Shown here: positions 1 to 5,652 of the stretch, in pieces
Position numbering within the stretch: position 1 is the first letter of the stretch
How the letters are laid out: each line of letters starts with the position of its first letter
Origin: an uncultured Streptococcus sp.
GTDB lineage: Bacteria > Bacillota > Bacilli > Lactobacillales > Streptococcaceae
DNA: 5,652 nucleotides
Reading direction: 5' to 3'
Assembly: GCA_916048145.1 (NCBI GenBank)
Contig: CAJZGT010000086.1
Span: 1 to 5,652 of the forward strand
Position numbers and translations under genes: made by a program
Notes under the pieces: model-generated
Told to the model about the DNA's origin: nothing
What the model saw: only the letters and a program-made list of their open reading frames with translations
Databases searched by the model: none

Positions 1-50
1 ATCTCTGGAATCTGGTGTAAATCTCGTCTAGTCTGAATCAAATCTAACAT
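1..50 (-). CDS. N-acetyldiaminopimelate deacetylase, M20 peptidase family (N-terminal fragment, cut by window edge)
   Basis: Reading the minus strand from the ATG at 50-48 gives 16 complete codons, MLDLIQTRRDLHQIPE, before the window ends. The R-R-x-L-H-x-x-P-E pattern is the usual N-terminal signature of M20-family amidohydrolases, and I recognise this version from the streptococcal N-acetyldiaminopimelate deacetylases. The family removes acetate from N-acetyl-LL-diaminopimelate, the last step of the acetyl branch of diaminopimelate synthesis, in the cytoplasm with bound metal. The start is supported by a GGAGGA ribosome binding site seven bases upstream. The gene lies 67 bp downstream of dapH on the same strand and acts two steps later in the same pathway, so the two probably form an operon, although a hairpin lies between them. 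No metal ligands or catalytic residues are inside the window. Another M20 amidohydrolase (hippurate hydrolase-like) cannot be excluded from 16 residues alone. Confidence 0.82.
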   Translation of the reverse strand, partial: MLDLIQTRRDLHQIPE

Positions 51-57
51 CTATCTG

Positions 58-63
58 TCCTCC
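58..63 (-). promoter_or_regulatory. Ribosome binding site of the M20 deacetylase
   Basis: The minus strand reads GGAGGA here, followed by seven bases and then the ATG at 50. This strong Shine-Dalgarno match fixes the start of a gene of which only 16 codons are visible. Confidence 0.85.
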
Positions 64-72
64 GATATAGCA

Positions 73-107
73 GAAAGAGGCTGGAAAAAGGGTTCCGCCT
101 CTTTTTT
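73..107 (+). terminator. Hairpin between dapH and the deacetylase, with its T-run on the plus strand
   Basis: AAAGAGGC at 74-81 pairs with GCCTCTTT at 97-104. After a bulged T at 82, GGAA at 83-86 pairs with TTCC at 93-96, leaving a six-base loop. The stem is 12 bp and G73-T105 may add a wobble pair. On the plus strand the right arm runs into six T residues (102-107), the layout of an intrinsic terminator. On the minus strand, in which the flanking genes are read, the stem is followed only by a short CTTTCTG, so termination of the dapH transcript should be weak or partial. It could act as an attenuator, an mRNA processing or stability element, or a stop for antisense RNA. The structure is seen directly; its role is inferred. 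Confidence 0.7.
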
Positions 108-117
108 ACTTTTACAA

Positions 118-816
118 TTATAAGGTACGAAGCGCATCCTCTAGAGCTGTTTTTTGTTGGGTTTGGGCATCAATCTCTTTGATAATACGAGCTGGAACAC
201 CTGCCACCACCACGTTTTCTGGGACATCTTGGGTAACAATAGCTCCTGCTGCGACAACTGAACCACTACCGATTTGGATCCCTTCGATAACCACTGCGTT
301 GGCACCGATAAGAACATTGTCTCCAACACGGACTGGTTCTGCGCTAGCTGGCTCAATCACACCTGCAAGAACTGCACCTGCACCAACGTGACTGTTTTTC
401 CCAACGATAGCACGGCCACCAAGGATAGCACCCATATCAATCATGGTTCCTGCGCCGATCTCAGCACCGATATTGATAACTGCTCCCATCATGATAACAG
501 CATTGTCACCAATGTCTACCTGGTCACGGATAATCGCACCTGGCTCGATACGAGCATTGATAGCACGTTTATCTAGCAAAGGAACTGCGGAATTACGAGC
601 ATCTTGCTCAACAACATAGTCTTGATTTTCTACCAAACCATCGAGAAGCGGAGCCACGTCCTTCCAGTCTCCGAATAGAACATTTCCTAGTTTGACAACA
701 GAGCTAGGTACAGCAGTTGCGAGTTCTCCCTCAAAGGTTACTTTAACACTGGTTTTCTTTTCGGCATTGGCGATAAATTGGATAATTTCTTGTGCGTTCA
801 TTTTTGTAGCAGTCAT
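118..816 (-). CDS. dapH: 2,3,4,5-tetrahydropyridine-2,6-dicarboxylate N-acetyltransferase
   Basis: This enzyme transfers an acetyl group from acetyl-CoA to L-2,3,4,5-tetrahydrodipicolinate to make L-2-acetamido-6-oxoheptanedioate, opening the acetyl branch to diaminopimelate and lysine in the cytoplasm. The 232-residue product is full length for the streptococcal DapH family. Residues about 6-87 form the DapH N-terminal domain. From about 88 to 210 the chain is a left-handed beta-helix of hexapeptide repeats (for example [37 protein letters not shown]), ending in the V-x-G-V-P-A-R motif near 205-210 common in acyltransferases of this fold. Such proteins usually work as trimers. The ATG at 816 is preceded by AGGAGG (822-827) with a five-base gap; a second ATG at codon 6 (801) lacks this support. 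A promoter candidate lies just upstream, overlapping the terminator of the transporter gene. The next gene downstream is the pathway deacetylase. The succinyl-transferring relative DapD is less likely given the close match to DapH. Confidence 0.95.
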   Translation of the reverse strand: MTATKMNAQEIIQFIANAEKKTSVKVTFEGELATAVPSSVVKLGNVLFGDWKDVAPLLDGLVENQDYVVEQDARNSAVPLLDKRAINARIEPGAIIRDQVDIGDNAVIMMGAVINIGAEIGAGTMIDMGAILGGRAIVGKNSHVGAGAVLAGVIEPASAEPVRVGDNVLIGANAVVIEGIQIGSGSVVAAGAIVTQDVPENVVVAGVPARIIKEIDAQTQQKTALEDALRTL

Positions 817-840
817 AGGCGCCTCCTAGTTCATTTTAAT

Positions 841-876
841 GATACCTATTCTACCAAAAAAGGCCTCAAATTTGAA
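841..876 (-). promoter_or_regulatory. Candidate dapH promoter (extended -10)
   Basis: On the minus strand an extended -10, TGG followed by TAGAAT (856-848), differs from TATAAT at one position. At 17-bp spacing TTCAAA (876-871) is a moderate -35 match. Transcription would start near 841 and give a leader of about 25 bases containing the AGGAGG site. The -35 lies inside the hairpin of the preceding terminator and the TG lies at the end of its T-tract. This is a prediction from motif match only. Confidence 0.55.
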
Positions 877-881
877 GCCTC
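856..881 (-). terminator. Rho-independent terminator of the EamA transporter gene
   Basis: On the minus strand AGGC (880-877) pairs with GCCT (864-861). One mismatch follows (877 side A-C), and TCAAA/TTTGA then continues the palindrome to a tight loop. The hairpin is followed directly by six T residues (861-856). It starts 21 bases after the transporter stop codon, the expected place for its terminator. The stem is short and interrupted, so some readthrough into dapH is plausible. Confidence 0.72.
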
Positions 882-901
882 AACTATTAAAATAACCCTC
901 T

Positions 902-1813
902 TTAATTTCTCCCCTTAGCTTCTTCTACAGACAAGAAAATCATAGGAACAATAATCAACACCATAGACAAAGCTAGAAATCCATCCATAACTAGACCAAG
1001 AAAGAGAACGCTCAGTAAAGCTGAAGAAAGGGGCTCACTAGCACTCACCACTGATACAACCAAAGGAGATACAAGGGATACCGCCTTCATCGAAATAAAG
1101 AAAGCAAATGCAGTCCCGAATACAGCTATCGTTAAACAAATCAACACACTCACAATATCTAACTGAAAAGTAATACGATAGACTGGATGGAGTAGGTTAC
1201 TAAATAGTCCCGCTATAATCATCCCCCAACCAACTGTCGGTATAAAGCCATATCGCTTGGCAAAAGATTGTGGCAAGATAACATTAAACATGACTCCAAC
1301 CGCACTGAGCAAGCCAGTTATCAAAGCCAAGGGCGTCATAGACAGCTGCGATAAATCTCCTCTAGTAGCCATTAAAAACACACCCAGCATGGCAACCAAA
1401 ACATATAGGATAGCACTAAGAGACGCCTTCTTTTTGTAAACCATTCGATTGTAAAATAGGATAAAAACTGGACTGATAAATTGTAAAATAGTCGCAGTTG
1501 TCGCATTTGAGTACTCAACGCATAGATAAAAGAAAAACTGCACAGAAAAAATCCCCAAAATAGCATAGGCTAAAAAGGGCAGGTAATTTTTCTTATCTCG
1601 CCAAATATCGACTAACTTCCTACGTAACTGAAAGGCTGATAGGATCAAAACAAGACTTCCGGCTACCAGTAAACGCATAGAAGTAATCCAGCCCGAAGAT
1701 ACTTTATAATGAGTAAAGAAATACTCTCCTAAAATCCCGCAGATCCCCCAGATTAAACCTGATAATAGTGAATAGATTGTCCCCTTAACAATCTTTTTCT
1801 GATATTGATTCAT
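902..1813 (-). CDS. EamA/DMT-superfamily transporter, ten membrane helices, substrate unknown
   Basis: The 303-residue protein is almost wholly hydrophobic and fits the ten-helix EamA (drug/metabolite transporter) fold, two repeated five-helix halves in the cell membrane. Likely helices are at about 12-30, 40-60, 77-97, 103-121, 131-149, 160-180, 191-209, 220-240, 243-270 and 275-295. Family-typical features are NATTATILQFISPVF at 103-117, closing the first half, and SLVSPLVVSVVSASEPL at 246-262, the matching segment in the second half. A basic stretch at 125-130 (VYKKKA) marks the loop between the halves. Members export or import small metabolites such as amino acids; this sequence does not show which. 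Neighbours in lysine and cell-wall metabolism hint at an amino-acid-like substrate, but only weakly. The ATG at 1813 is the only one that keeps the first helix; the next Met is residue 46. No Shine-Dalgarno sequence precedes it, and an extended -10 motif ends seven bases upstream, so the mRNA may be leaderless. The gene has its own terminator. Confidence 0.88.
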   Translation of the reverse strand: MNQYQKKIVKGTIYSLLSGLIWGICGILGEYFFTHYKVSSGWITSMRLLVAGSLVLILSAFQLRRKLVDIWRDKKNYLPFLAYAILGIFSVQFFFYLCVEYSNATTATILQFISPVFILFYNRMVYKKKASLSAILYVLVAMLGVFLMATRGDLSQLSMTPLALITGLLSAVGVMFNVILPQSFAKRYGFIPTVGWGMIIAGLFSNLLHPVYRITFQLDIVSVLICLTIAVFGTAFAFFISMKAVSLVSPLVVSVVSASEPLSSALLSVLFLGLVMDGFLALSMVLIIVPMIFLSVEEAKGRN

Positions 1814-1819
1814 ATATTT

Positions 1820-1828
1820 ATTTTAACA
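1820..1828 (-). promoter_or_regulatory. Candidate promoter of the EamA transporter gene, possibly giving a leaderless mRNA
   Basis: The minus strand reads TGT then TAAAAT (1828-1820), an extended -10 with one mismatch to TATAAT. Six bases (1819-1814) separate it from the ATG at 1813, so the usual start site would be the A of the ATG. The -35 position at 17-bp spacing (1848-1843) is just six T residues from the pbp1b terminator, a poor -35 match, so the promoter would depend on the extended -10. This is a motif-based inference. Confidence 0.5.
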
Positions 1829-1836
1829 TGAAAATG

Positions 1837-1882
1837 AAAAAGAAAAAAGTAGCAAGGATAGAACATTTTTATCCTTGCTACT
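1837..1882 (-). terminator. Strong rho-independent terminator of pbp1b
   Basis: On the minus strand AGTAGCAAGGATA (1882-1870) pairs perfectly over 13 bp with TATCCTTGCTACT (1860-1848) around a nine-base loop. The T-rich tail is six T (1848-1843), one C, then five T (1841-1837). It begins eight bases after the pbp1b stop codon. In the plus direction the right arm is followed by CTATATTA, without a T-run, so it should work in the minus direction only. Confidence 0.93.
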
Positions 1883-1890
1883 ACTCTATA

Positions 1891-4335
1891 TTATCGATTA
1901 AACCTAGAAGTTCCTGTTGATGATCTTGTTCCAGAGTTATTATTTACATTTGGTAATGTCAAACTAGGGAGATTTCCTAGAATACTCTTCCAAGCATTCT
2001 GATAGTCTGCATCGCTACCCCCAATCGCAAATCTGTAAGTAGTGACTGGTGCTCCTTCTTTTGTAGCCCAGTAACTTGTTACTGTAGACCCTGAAATATC
2101 AACTTCCTTTCCATTGATTGAGACCTTGCCCGGCTTTTGCCCTGTTGATTTTAGCACCTGTGATTTTGTGACACTAGAATCAAGATTAAAGCGCTCATTT
2201 CCCCAAATACCTGGTTCAGCTTGTTGAATAGCATTAACCAAATGAGCCATATAATTCGCATTTCGGTAGTGACCTGCACCTTTAGCAAGTGGTCGATTAT
2301 CATCATGACCTAACCAACCTCCCAGAGTCAATCTGGGTGTCGAAAGCATGAGCCACATGTTCTCGTCTTCATTCGTTGTACCCGTTTTTCCAATCCAATC
2401 TGCACTTGCTAGACTAGGATTAATAGACGATAAGTCTGACTGGAAACTAGAAGTAATACGAGATGAAATGACATCACGGAGTAAACTCTGCATAATAGTC
2501 GCTGTTGCCTTAGAGTAAACCTGAACAGGTTGAGATTTATATTCATAAATCACTCGGCCATCAGGAGACTCTATCTTAGCAATCATGTGTTTCTGTTGAT
2601 AAACACCATTGTTAGCTATGGTCTGATAACCGTTGGTATGCTGGGCAACTGTGACCTCAATTCCTCCACCCATAGGTAAACTTTCAATACCATATTCTGG
2701 AATTTCATAACCCATTTTTTCCATGTAGCCTTTCACATCAACACCCTTCTCTCGAAGCGTGCGGTAGGTCCAATAGGCCGGTATATTCCATGAATAATTA
2801 AGAGCTTCTCCAAGAGTTATCATAGCCGTACCAGGGCTATTGACATACATAATCGGATTCCCGTTAGAGAAATTTGTCGGATAATTCGACAAGATGCTTG
2901 CACTCCCCATCAGTCCCTGATCAATAGCGATACCATAGGCCAAGAGAGGTTTGGTTGTGGAAGCAGGAGATCGTTTGGTATCGATGGCGTGATTATTCTG
3001 ATTTTCTTGATAATTTCGACCACCAACAAACCCAAGGATAGCTCCAGTTTTGTTATCCATCAAAACATTTCCCACTTCAGGCTGCCCTGTCGAGTCATCC
3101 ACTAGTCGACCATAACTAGCAACAGCATTCTGCATAGCTGTGTGGATATTTTTATTGATAGTTGTAGTAACTTTATACCCACCATTTTCAATTTCTTTAG
3201 TTGCTAAATCGCGATAAGCTTTCTGAATAGACTCATTTTTCAATTCTTGGCTAGAAACATTATCTTGCTGAATCAAATAGTCATACATCCTATCTACAGC
3301 TTCGGCTAGAGTCGCAAAGTAAAGATAACCACGAGAAGCAGTACTCACACTACCCGATGGTAGGAAATCTTTTTTAAAATCATAATCCTTATACTGTTGG
3401 TAATCTTCCTGGCTTAATGCACCTGTGCGATACATATTGTACAGCACGTCCTTGGCACGCTTGATTCCCAAAGCAATGTCCTCATCACTCTTCATACTAC
3501 CGTCAGATTCATAAGGCGAATAACTAATAGGACTCTGGGGCAAACCGGCGATAAACGCAGCTTGGGGTACGCTCAATTGACTTGCTTCTACACCGAAAAT
3601 CCCTTCTGCTGCTTGCTGGGCACCTGCAATGTTTTGCCCTTTATTATTTCTACCAAAAGGAGCGATATTGAGATAGGCTGTTAGTATCTCATCTTTCCCC
3701 ATCACTCTTTCTAAAGCAAGTGCATAGACAATCTCTGTTGCCTTACGAGCCAATGTCGGAGCGTCTCCAACAACCTGCTGTTTGATGACCTGCTGCGTTA
3801 AGGTCGAACCTCCACTGGACGACCCCAGACCAACAAATGTTCCCAGAGTCGCACGAATAACAGCCTTAGGTACAACTCCATGGTGTTCGTTAAAATGTTC
3901 ATCCTCTGTCGCAATGATAGCCTTCTTCAAGTTATCAGAGATAGCATCTGAGCCGACAGAAGTACGTAGCAAATCCCCCTCAATCGAAGCGATTGTACTA
4001 CCGTCAGAATAAGTGATTTCTGATATGGAAGCAATATTCTTAACTTGCTTCAACAACTCCTCTGTTTGAGGAACCTTAGCCTTGTCAAACAAAGCAACTC
4101 CATAACCAATAGCTAGACCAGCACCAAAAAGCCCACCGATAAAGCCTAGGATAAAAAGAGTATTAAAGGTCACTTTAATGCCTCTCAAAATTTTAGCAAA
4201 AATAGATCCGACTCCAATCGGCTGATCTACTGATCTAGACTTTTTATGTTTCTTACCCTCTTGTTTTTTCCTCAGGGTACCTTGTTGAAAAATGTTCAAC
4301 ATTTTTGTTTTTAATTCACTGATTCTTTCTTTCAT
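1891..4335 (-). CDS. pbp1b: Penicillin-binding protein 1b, class A (bifunctional transglycosylase/transpeptidase)
   Basis: PBP1b polymerises lipid II into glycan strands and cross-links the stem peptides outside the membrane. The 814-residue product has a lysine-rich cytoplasmic tail (1-55), one membrane helix (about 58-80), a GT51 glycosyltransferase domain (about 115-290), a linker, a penicillin-binding transpeptidase domain (about 420-700) and a small C-terminal region. GT51 motifs are intact: [10 protein letters not shown] with catalytic Glu144, GGSTLTQQ at 175-182, RKxxE at 197-201 and [10 protein letters not shown] at 214-223. Transpeptidase motifs are intact: STTK with nucleophile Ser459 and Lys462, SWN at 515-517, and KTGT at 650-653. 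Each sits one residue before the position I recall for S. pneumoniae PBP1b (Ser460), and the total is close to its ~821 residues. The last 25 residues are low complexity, rich in Asn, Ser, Thr and Gly. The ATG at 4335 has GAGGA at 4345-4341, five bases upstream. The gene has its own promoter, divergent from tyrS, and a strong terminator. The motifs show no sign of inactivation; beta-lactam sensitivity cannot be judged here. Confidence 0.96.
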   Translation of the reverse strand: MKERISELKTKMLNIFQQGTLRKKQEGKKHKKSRSVDQPIGVGSIFAKILRGIKVTFNTLFILGFIGGLFGAGLAIGYGVALFDKAKVPQTEELLKQVKNIASISEITYSDGSTIASIEGDLLRTSVGSDAISDNLKKAIIATEDEHFNEHHGVVPKAVIRATLGTFVGLGSSSGGSTLTQQVIKQQVVGDAPTLARKATEIVYALALERVMGKDEILTAYLNIAPFGRNNKGQNIAGAQQAAEGIFGVEASQLSVPQAAFIAGLPQSPISYSPYESDGSMKSDEDIALGIKRAKDVLYNMYRTGALSQEDYQQYKDYDFKKDFLPSGSVSTASRGYLYFATLAEAVDRMYDYLIQQDNVSSQELKNESIQKAYRDLATKEIENGGYKVTTTINKNIHTAMQNAVASYGRLVDDSTGQPEVGNVLMDNKTGAILGFVGGRNYQENQNNHAIDTKRSPASTTKPLLAYGIAIDQGLMGSASILSNYPTNFSNGNPIMYVNSPGTAMITLGEALNYSWNIPAYWTYRTLREKGVDVKGYMEKMGYEIPEYGIESLPMGGGIEVTVAQHTNGYQTIANNGVYQQKHMIAKIESPDGRVIYEYKSQPVQVYSKATATIMQSLLRDVISSRITSSFQSDLSSINPSLASADWIGKTGTTNEDENMWLMLSTPRLTLGGWLGHDDNRPLAKGAGHYRNANYMAHLVNAIQQAEPGIWGNERFNLDSSVTKSQVLKSTGQKPGKVSINGKEVDISGSTVTSYWATKEGAPVTTYRFAIGGSDADYQNAWKSILGNLPSLTLPNVNNNSGTRSSTGTSRFNR

Positions 4336-4354
4336 GAATATCCTCGCTCTTTCT

Positions 4355-4381
4355 ATTATACCATAAAAGGTAAACTTTCAA
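4355..4381 (-). promoter_or_regulatory. pbp1b promoter (perfect extended -10)
   Basis: On the minus strand TATGG precedes a perfect TATAAT (4360-4355), giving a full TRTGn extended -10. TTGAAA (4381-4376) matches five of six -35 bases, but the spacer is only 15 bp, so the extended -10 probably carries most of the strength. The start would be near 4348, leaving a leader of about 13 bases that just holds the GAGGA ribosome binding site. Confidence 0.78.
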
Positions 4382-4384
4382 TAA

Positions 4385-4419
4385 AATAGCCACTTTCTTC
4401 CCTATTCTACTAGGCTATT
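4385..4419. repeat. 7-bp inverted repeat in the pbp1b-tyrS divergent promoter region
   Basis: AATAGCC at 4385-4391 and GGCTATT at 4413-4419 are perfect inverted copies separated by 21 bases. They lie between the outward-facing promoters of pbp1b and tyrS, where a shared regulator could bind. Seven-base repeats arise by chance in AT-rich DNA, so a regulatory role is only a possibility. There is no T-run beside it, so it does not look like a terminator. Confidence 0.35.
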
Positions 4420-4428
4420 GCCCAAGTT

Positions 4429-4439
4429 TGTGATACAAT
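4429..4439 (+). promoter_or_regulatory. tyrS promoter (extended -10)
   Basis: TGTGA precedes TACAAT (4434-4439), a complete TRTGn extended -10 with one mismatch in the hexamer. No good -35 is found at 16-18 bp spacing (TAGGCT at 4411-4416 is weak), and TTGCCC at 4418-4423 is too close. The start would be near 4446, leaving a leader of about 30 bases. That is too short for a T-box riboswitch, and no specifier stem or T-box sequence is seen. Confidence 0.68.
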
Positions 4440-4475
4440 AGGTAGAAACAATATTTTATAAAGGAGAAAAGACAC

Positions 4476-5652
4476 ATGCACATTTTTGATGAGCTAAAAG
4501 AGCGTGGTTTGATTTTTCAAACGACTGATGAAGAAGCTTTGCGTAAAGCCCTAGAAGAAGGTCAAGTTTCTTATTATACTGGCTACGATCCAACTGCTGA
4601 CAGCCTTCACCTAGGCCACCTTGTCGCAATCTTGACAAGTCGTCGCTTGCAACTAGCAGGTCACAAACCTTATGCGCTCGTTGGCGGTGCTACAGGTCTC
4701 ATCGGAGATCCGTCCTTCAAAGATGCTGAACGTAGTCTCCAAACAAAAGACACAGTAGATGGCTGGGTCAAGTCTATCCAAGGACAACTTTCTCGTTTTC
4801 TTGACTTTGAAAATGGTGAAAACAAGGCTGTCATGGTCAACAACTACGACTGGTTTGGCAGCATCAGCTTCATTGATTTCCTCCGTGATATCGGAAAATA
4901 CTTTACTGTCAACTACATGATGAGTAAGGAGTCTGTGAAAAAACGGATCGAAACAGGGATTTCTTACACTGAGTTTGCTTACCAAATCATGCAAGGGTAC
5001 GATTTCTTCGTCCTTAACCAAGAACACAACGTAACGCTACAAATCGGTGGTTCTGACCAATGGGGAAATATGACAGCTGGTACTGAATTGCTTCGTCGTA
5101 AGGCTGACAAGACTGGCCACGTTATCACTGTTCCACTGATCACAGATGCAACTGGTAAGAAATTTGGTAAATCAGAAGGAAATGCAGTCTGGCTTAATTC
5201 TGAAAAGACTTCTCCATACGAAATGTACCAATTCTGGATGAACGTTATGGATGCTGACGCTGTTCGCTTCTTGAAAATCTTTACTTTCTTGTCACTTGAT
5301 GAGATTGAAGATATCCGCAAGCAGTTTGAAGCAGCGCCACACGAACGCTTGGCTCAAAAAGTCTTGGCTCGTGAAGTCGTTACACTTGTTCATGGCGAAG
5401 AAGCTTACAAAGAAGCCCTCAACATCACTGAGCAACTCTTTGCAGGAAACATCAAAAACCTTTCTGTTAAAGAACTCAAACAAGGACTTCGGGGTGTACC
5501 AAACTACCAAGTTCAAGCAGATGAAAACCACAACATCGTGGAACTGCTCGTCTCATCTGGTGTAGTAAACTCAAAACGCCAAGCCCGTGAAGATGTTCAA
5601 AACGGAGCTATCTACGTCAACGGCGACCGCATCCAAGACCTTGACTATGTCT
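4476..5652 (+). CDS. tyrS: Tyrosyl-tRNA synthetase (3' end cut by window edge)
   Basis: This class I aminoacyl-tRNA synthetase activates tyrosine with ATP and charges tRNA-Tyr in the cytoplasm, normally as a dimer. The open frame runs from the ATG at 4476 through 392 codons to the edge without a stop; the family length is about 418, so roughly 26 residues are missing. The HIGH motif is HLGH at 45-48 and the KMSKS-type loop is KFGKS at 229-233. Residues expected from the Geobacillus enzyme occur at the same numbers: Tyr34, Asp38, Asp78, Tyr169, Gln173, Asp176, Asp194 and Gln195. The catalytic domain ends near 320 and an S4-type RNA-binding domain ([18 protein letters not shown] and following, from about 353) reaches the cut. 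The start is supported by AAGGAG at 4461-4466, nine bases upstream. KFGKS rather than KMSKS is normal for this TyrS type. The gene is divergent from pbp1b and preceded by an extended -10 promoter. Confidence 0.97.
   Translation, partial: MHIFDELKERGLIFQTTDEEALRKALEEGQVSYYTGYDPTADSLHLGHLVAILTSRRLQLAGHKPYALVGGATGLIGDPSFKDAERSLQTKDTVDGWVKSIQGQLSRFLDFENGENKAVMVNNYDWFGSISFIDFLRDIGKYFTVNYMMSKESVKKRIETGISYTEFAYQIMQGYDFFVLNQEHNVTLQIGGSDQWGNMTAGTELLRRKADKTGHVITVPLITDATGKKFGKSEGNAVWLNSEKTSPYEMYQFWMNVMDADAVRFLKIFTFLSLDEIEDIRKQFEAAPHERLAQKVLAREVVTLVHGEEAYKEALNITEQLFAGNIKNLSVKELKQGLRGVPNYQVQADENHNIVELLVSSGVVNSKRQAREDVQNGAIYVNGDRIQDLDYV

Noticed and set aside
51..70. Possible separate promoter for the deacetylase (TATATC on the minus strand)
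   Set aside because: Only four of six bases match, no -35 is found, and a start there would fall in or next to the ribosome binding site.
274..576. A 100-codon plus-strand open frame inside dapH
   Set aside because: It lies antisense to a well-supported gene, has no ribosome binding site, and its Thr/Asn/Asp/Cys-rich translation mirrors the hexapeptide repeats on the other strand.
829..842. TAAAAT on the minus strand just upstream of dapH as an alternative -10
   Set aside because: It would place the start at the AGGAGG ribosome binding site and remove it from the mRNA; the extended -10 at 848-856 fits better.
4440..4475. T-box riboswitch upstream of tyrS
   Set aside because: Only about 30 bases of leader are available after the likely promoter, and there is no specifier stem, T-box sequence or terminator/antiterminator pair.
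4653..5531. Several minus-strand open frames of 79-124 codons opposite tyrS
   Set aside because: They overlap one another and a clearly coding tyrS with all catalytic motifs. None resembles a known protein, so they are shadows.
5296..5565. An 89-codon plus-strand open frame within tyrS in another frame
   Set aside because: The tyrS reading frame continues without break through this region, and the alternative translation shows no recognisable domain or start signal.
1..5652. Mobile elements, BOX or RUP repeats, CRISPR arrays, tRNA or phage genes
   Set aside because: All sequence is covered by five housekeeping-type genes and gaps of at most 140 bp filled by their control signals; no repeat copies or transposase pieces were seen.

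Overview
The window looks like a chromosomal housekeeping segment of a mitis-group Streptococcus (S. mitis, S. oralis or S. pneumoniae type). This rests on recognised protein sequences (DapH, PBP1b, TyrS), on a gene order that I recall from pneumococcal chromosomes, on low-GC DNA, on strong AGGAGG-type ribosome binding sites, and on extended -10 promoters (TGn before the -10 hexamer), which are typical of streptococci. PBP1b seems to differ from the pneumococcal protein mainly at its N-terminal and C-terminal ends. That suggests a close relative of S. pneumoniae, but I compared from memory and could not align.

Layout. At the left edge, on the minus strand, are the first 16 codons of an M20-family N-acetyldiaminopimelate deacetylase (1-50). 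Upstream of it on the same strand lies dapH (118-816), so two steps of the acetyl branch of lysine/diaminopimelate synthesis sit side by side. Next comes a ten-helix EamA/DMT-family transporter (902-1813, minus), then pbp1b, a bifunctional class A penicillin-binding protein (1891-4335, minus). A 140-bp divergent promoter region (4336-4475) separates pbp1b from tyrS, tyrosyl-tRNA synthetase (4476 to beyond the right edge, plus strand). tyrS is cut after 392 codons of an expected ~418.

Control. The minus-strand genes are separated by very short gaps, each filled with signals. A 13-bp perfect terminator follows pbp1b. Its T-tract runs straight into a possible extended -10 promoter for the transporter, placed so that transcription may begin at the A of the ATG (a possible leaderless mRNA). 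A second terminator follows the transporter and overlaps the likely dapH promoter. Between dapH and the deacetylase is a strong hairpin whose T-run faces the plus strand, against the direction of the genes. No gap exceeds 140 bp and none holds an unexplained gene.

How the genes relate. DapH and the deacetylase act in one lysine pathway, lysine is the cross-linking residue of streptococcal peptidoglycan, and PBP1b polymerises and cross-links that wall. The transporter substrate is unknown. I see no mobile element, CRISPR array, phage gene, tRNA or rRNA, and no clear new system. The most interesting points are regulatory.
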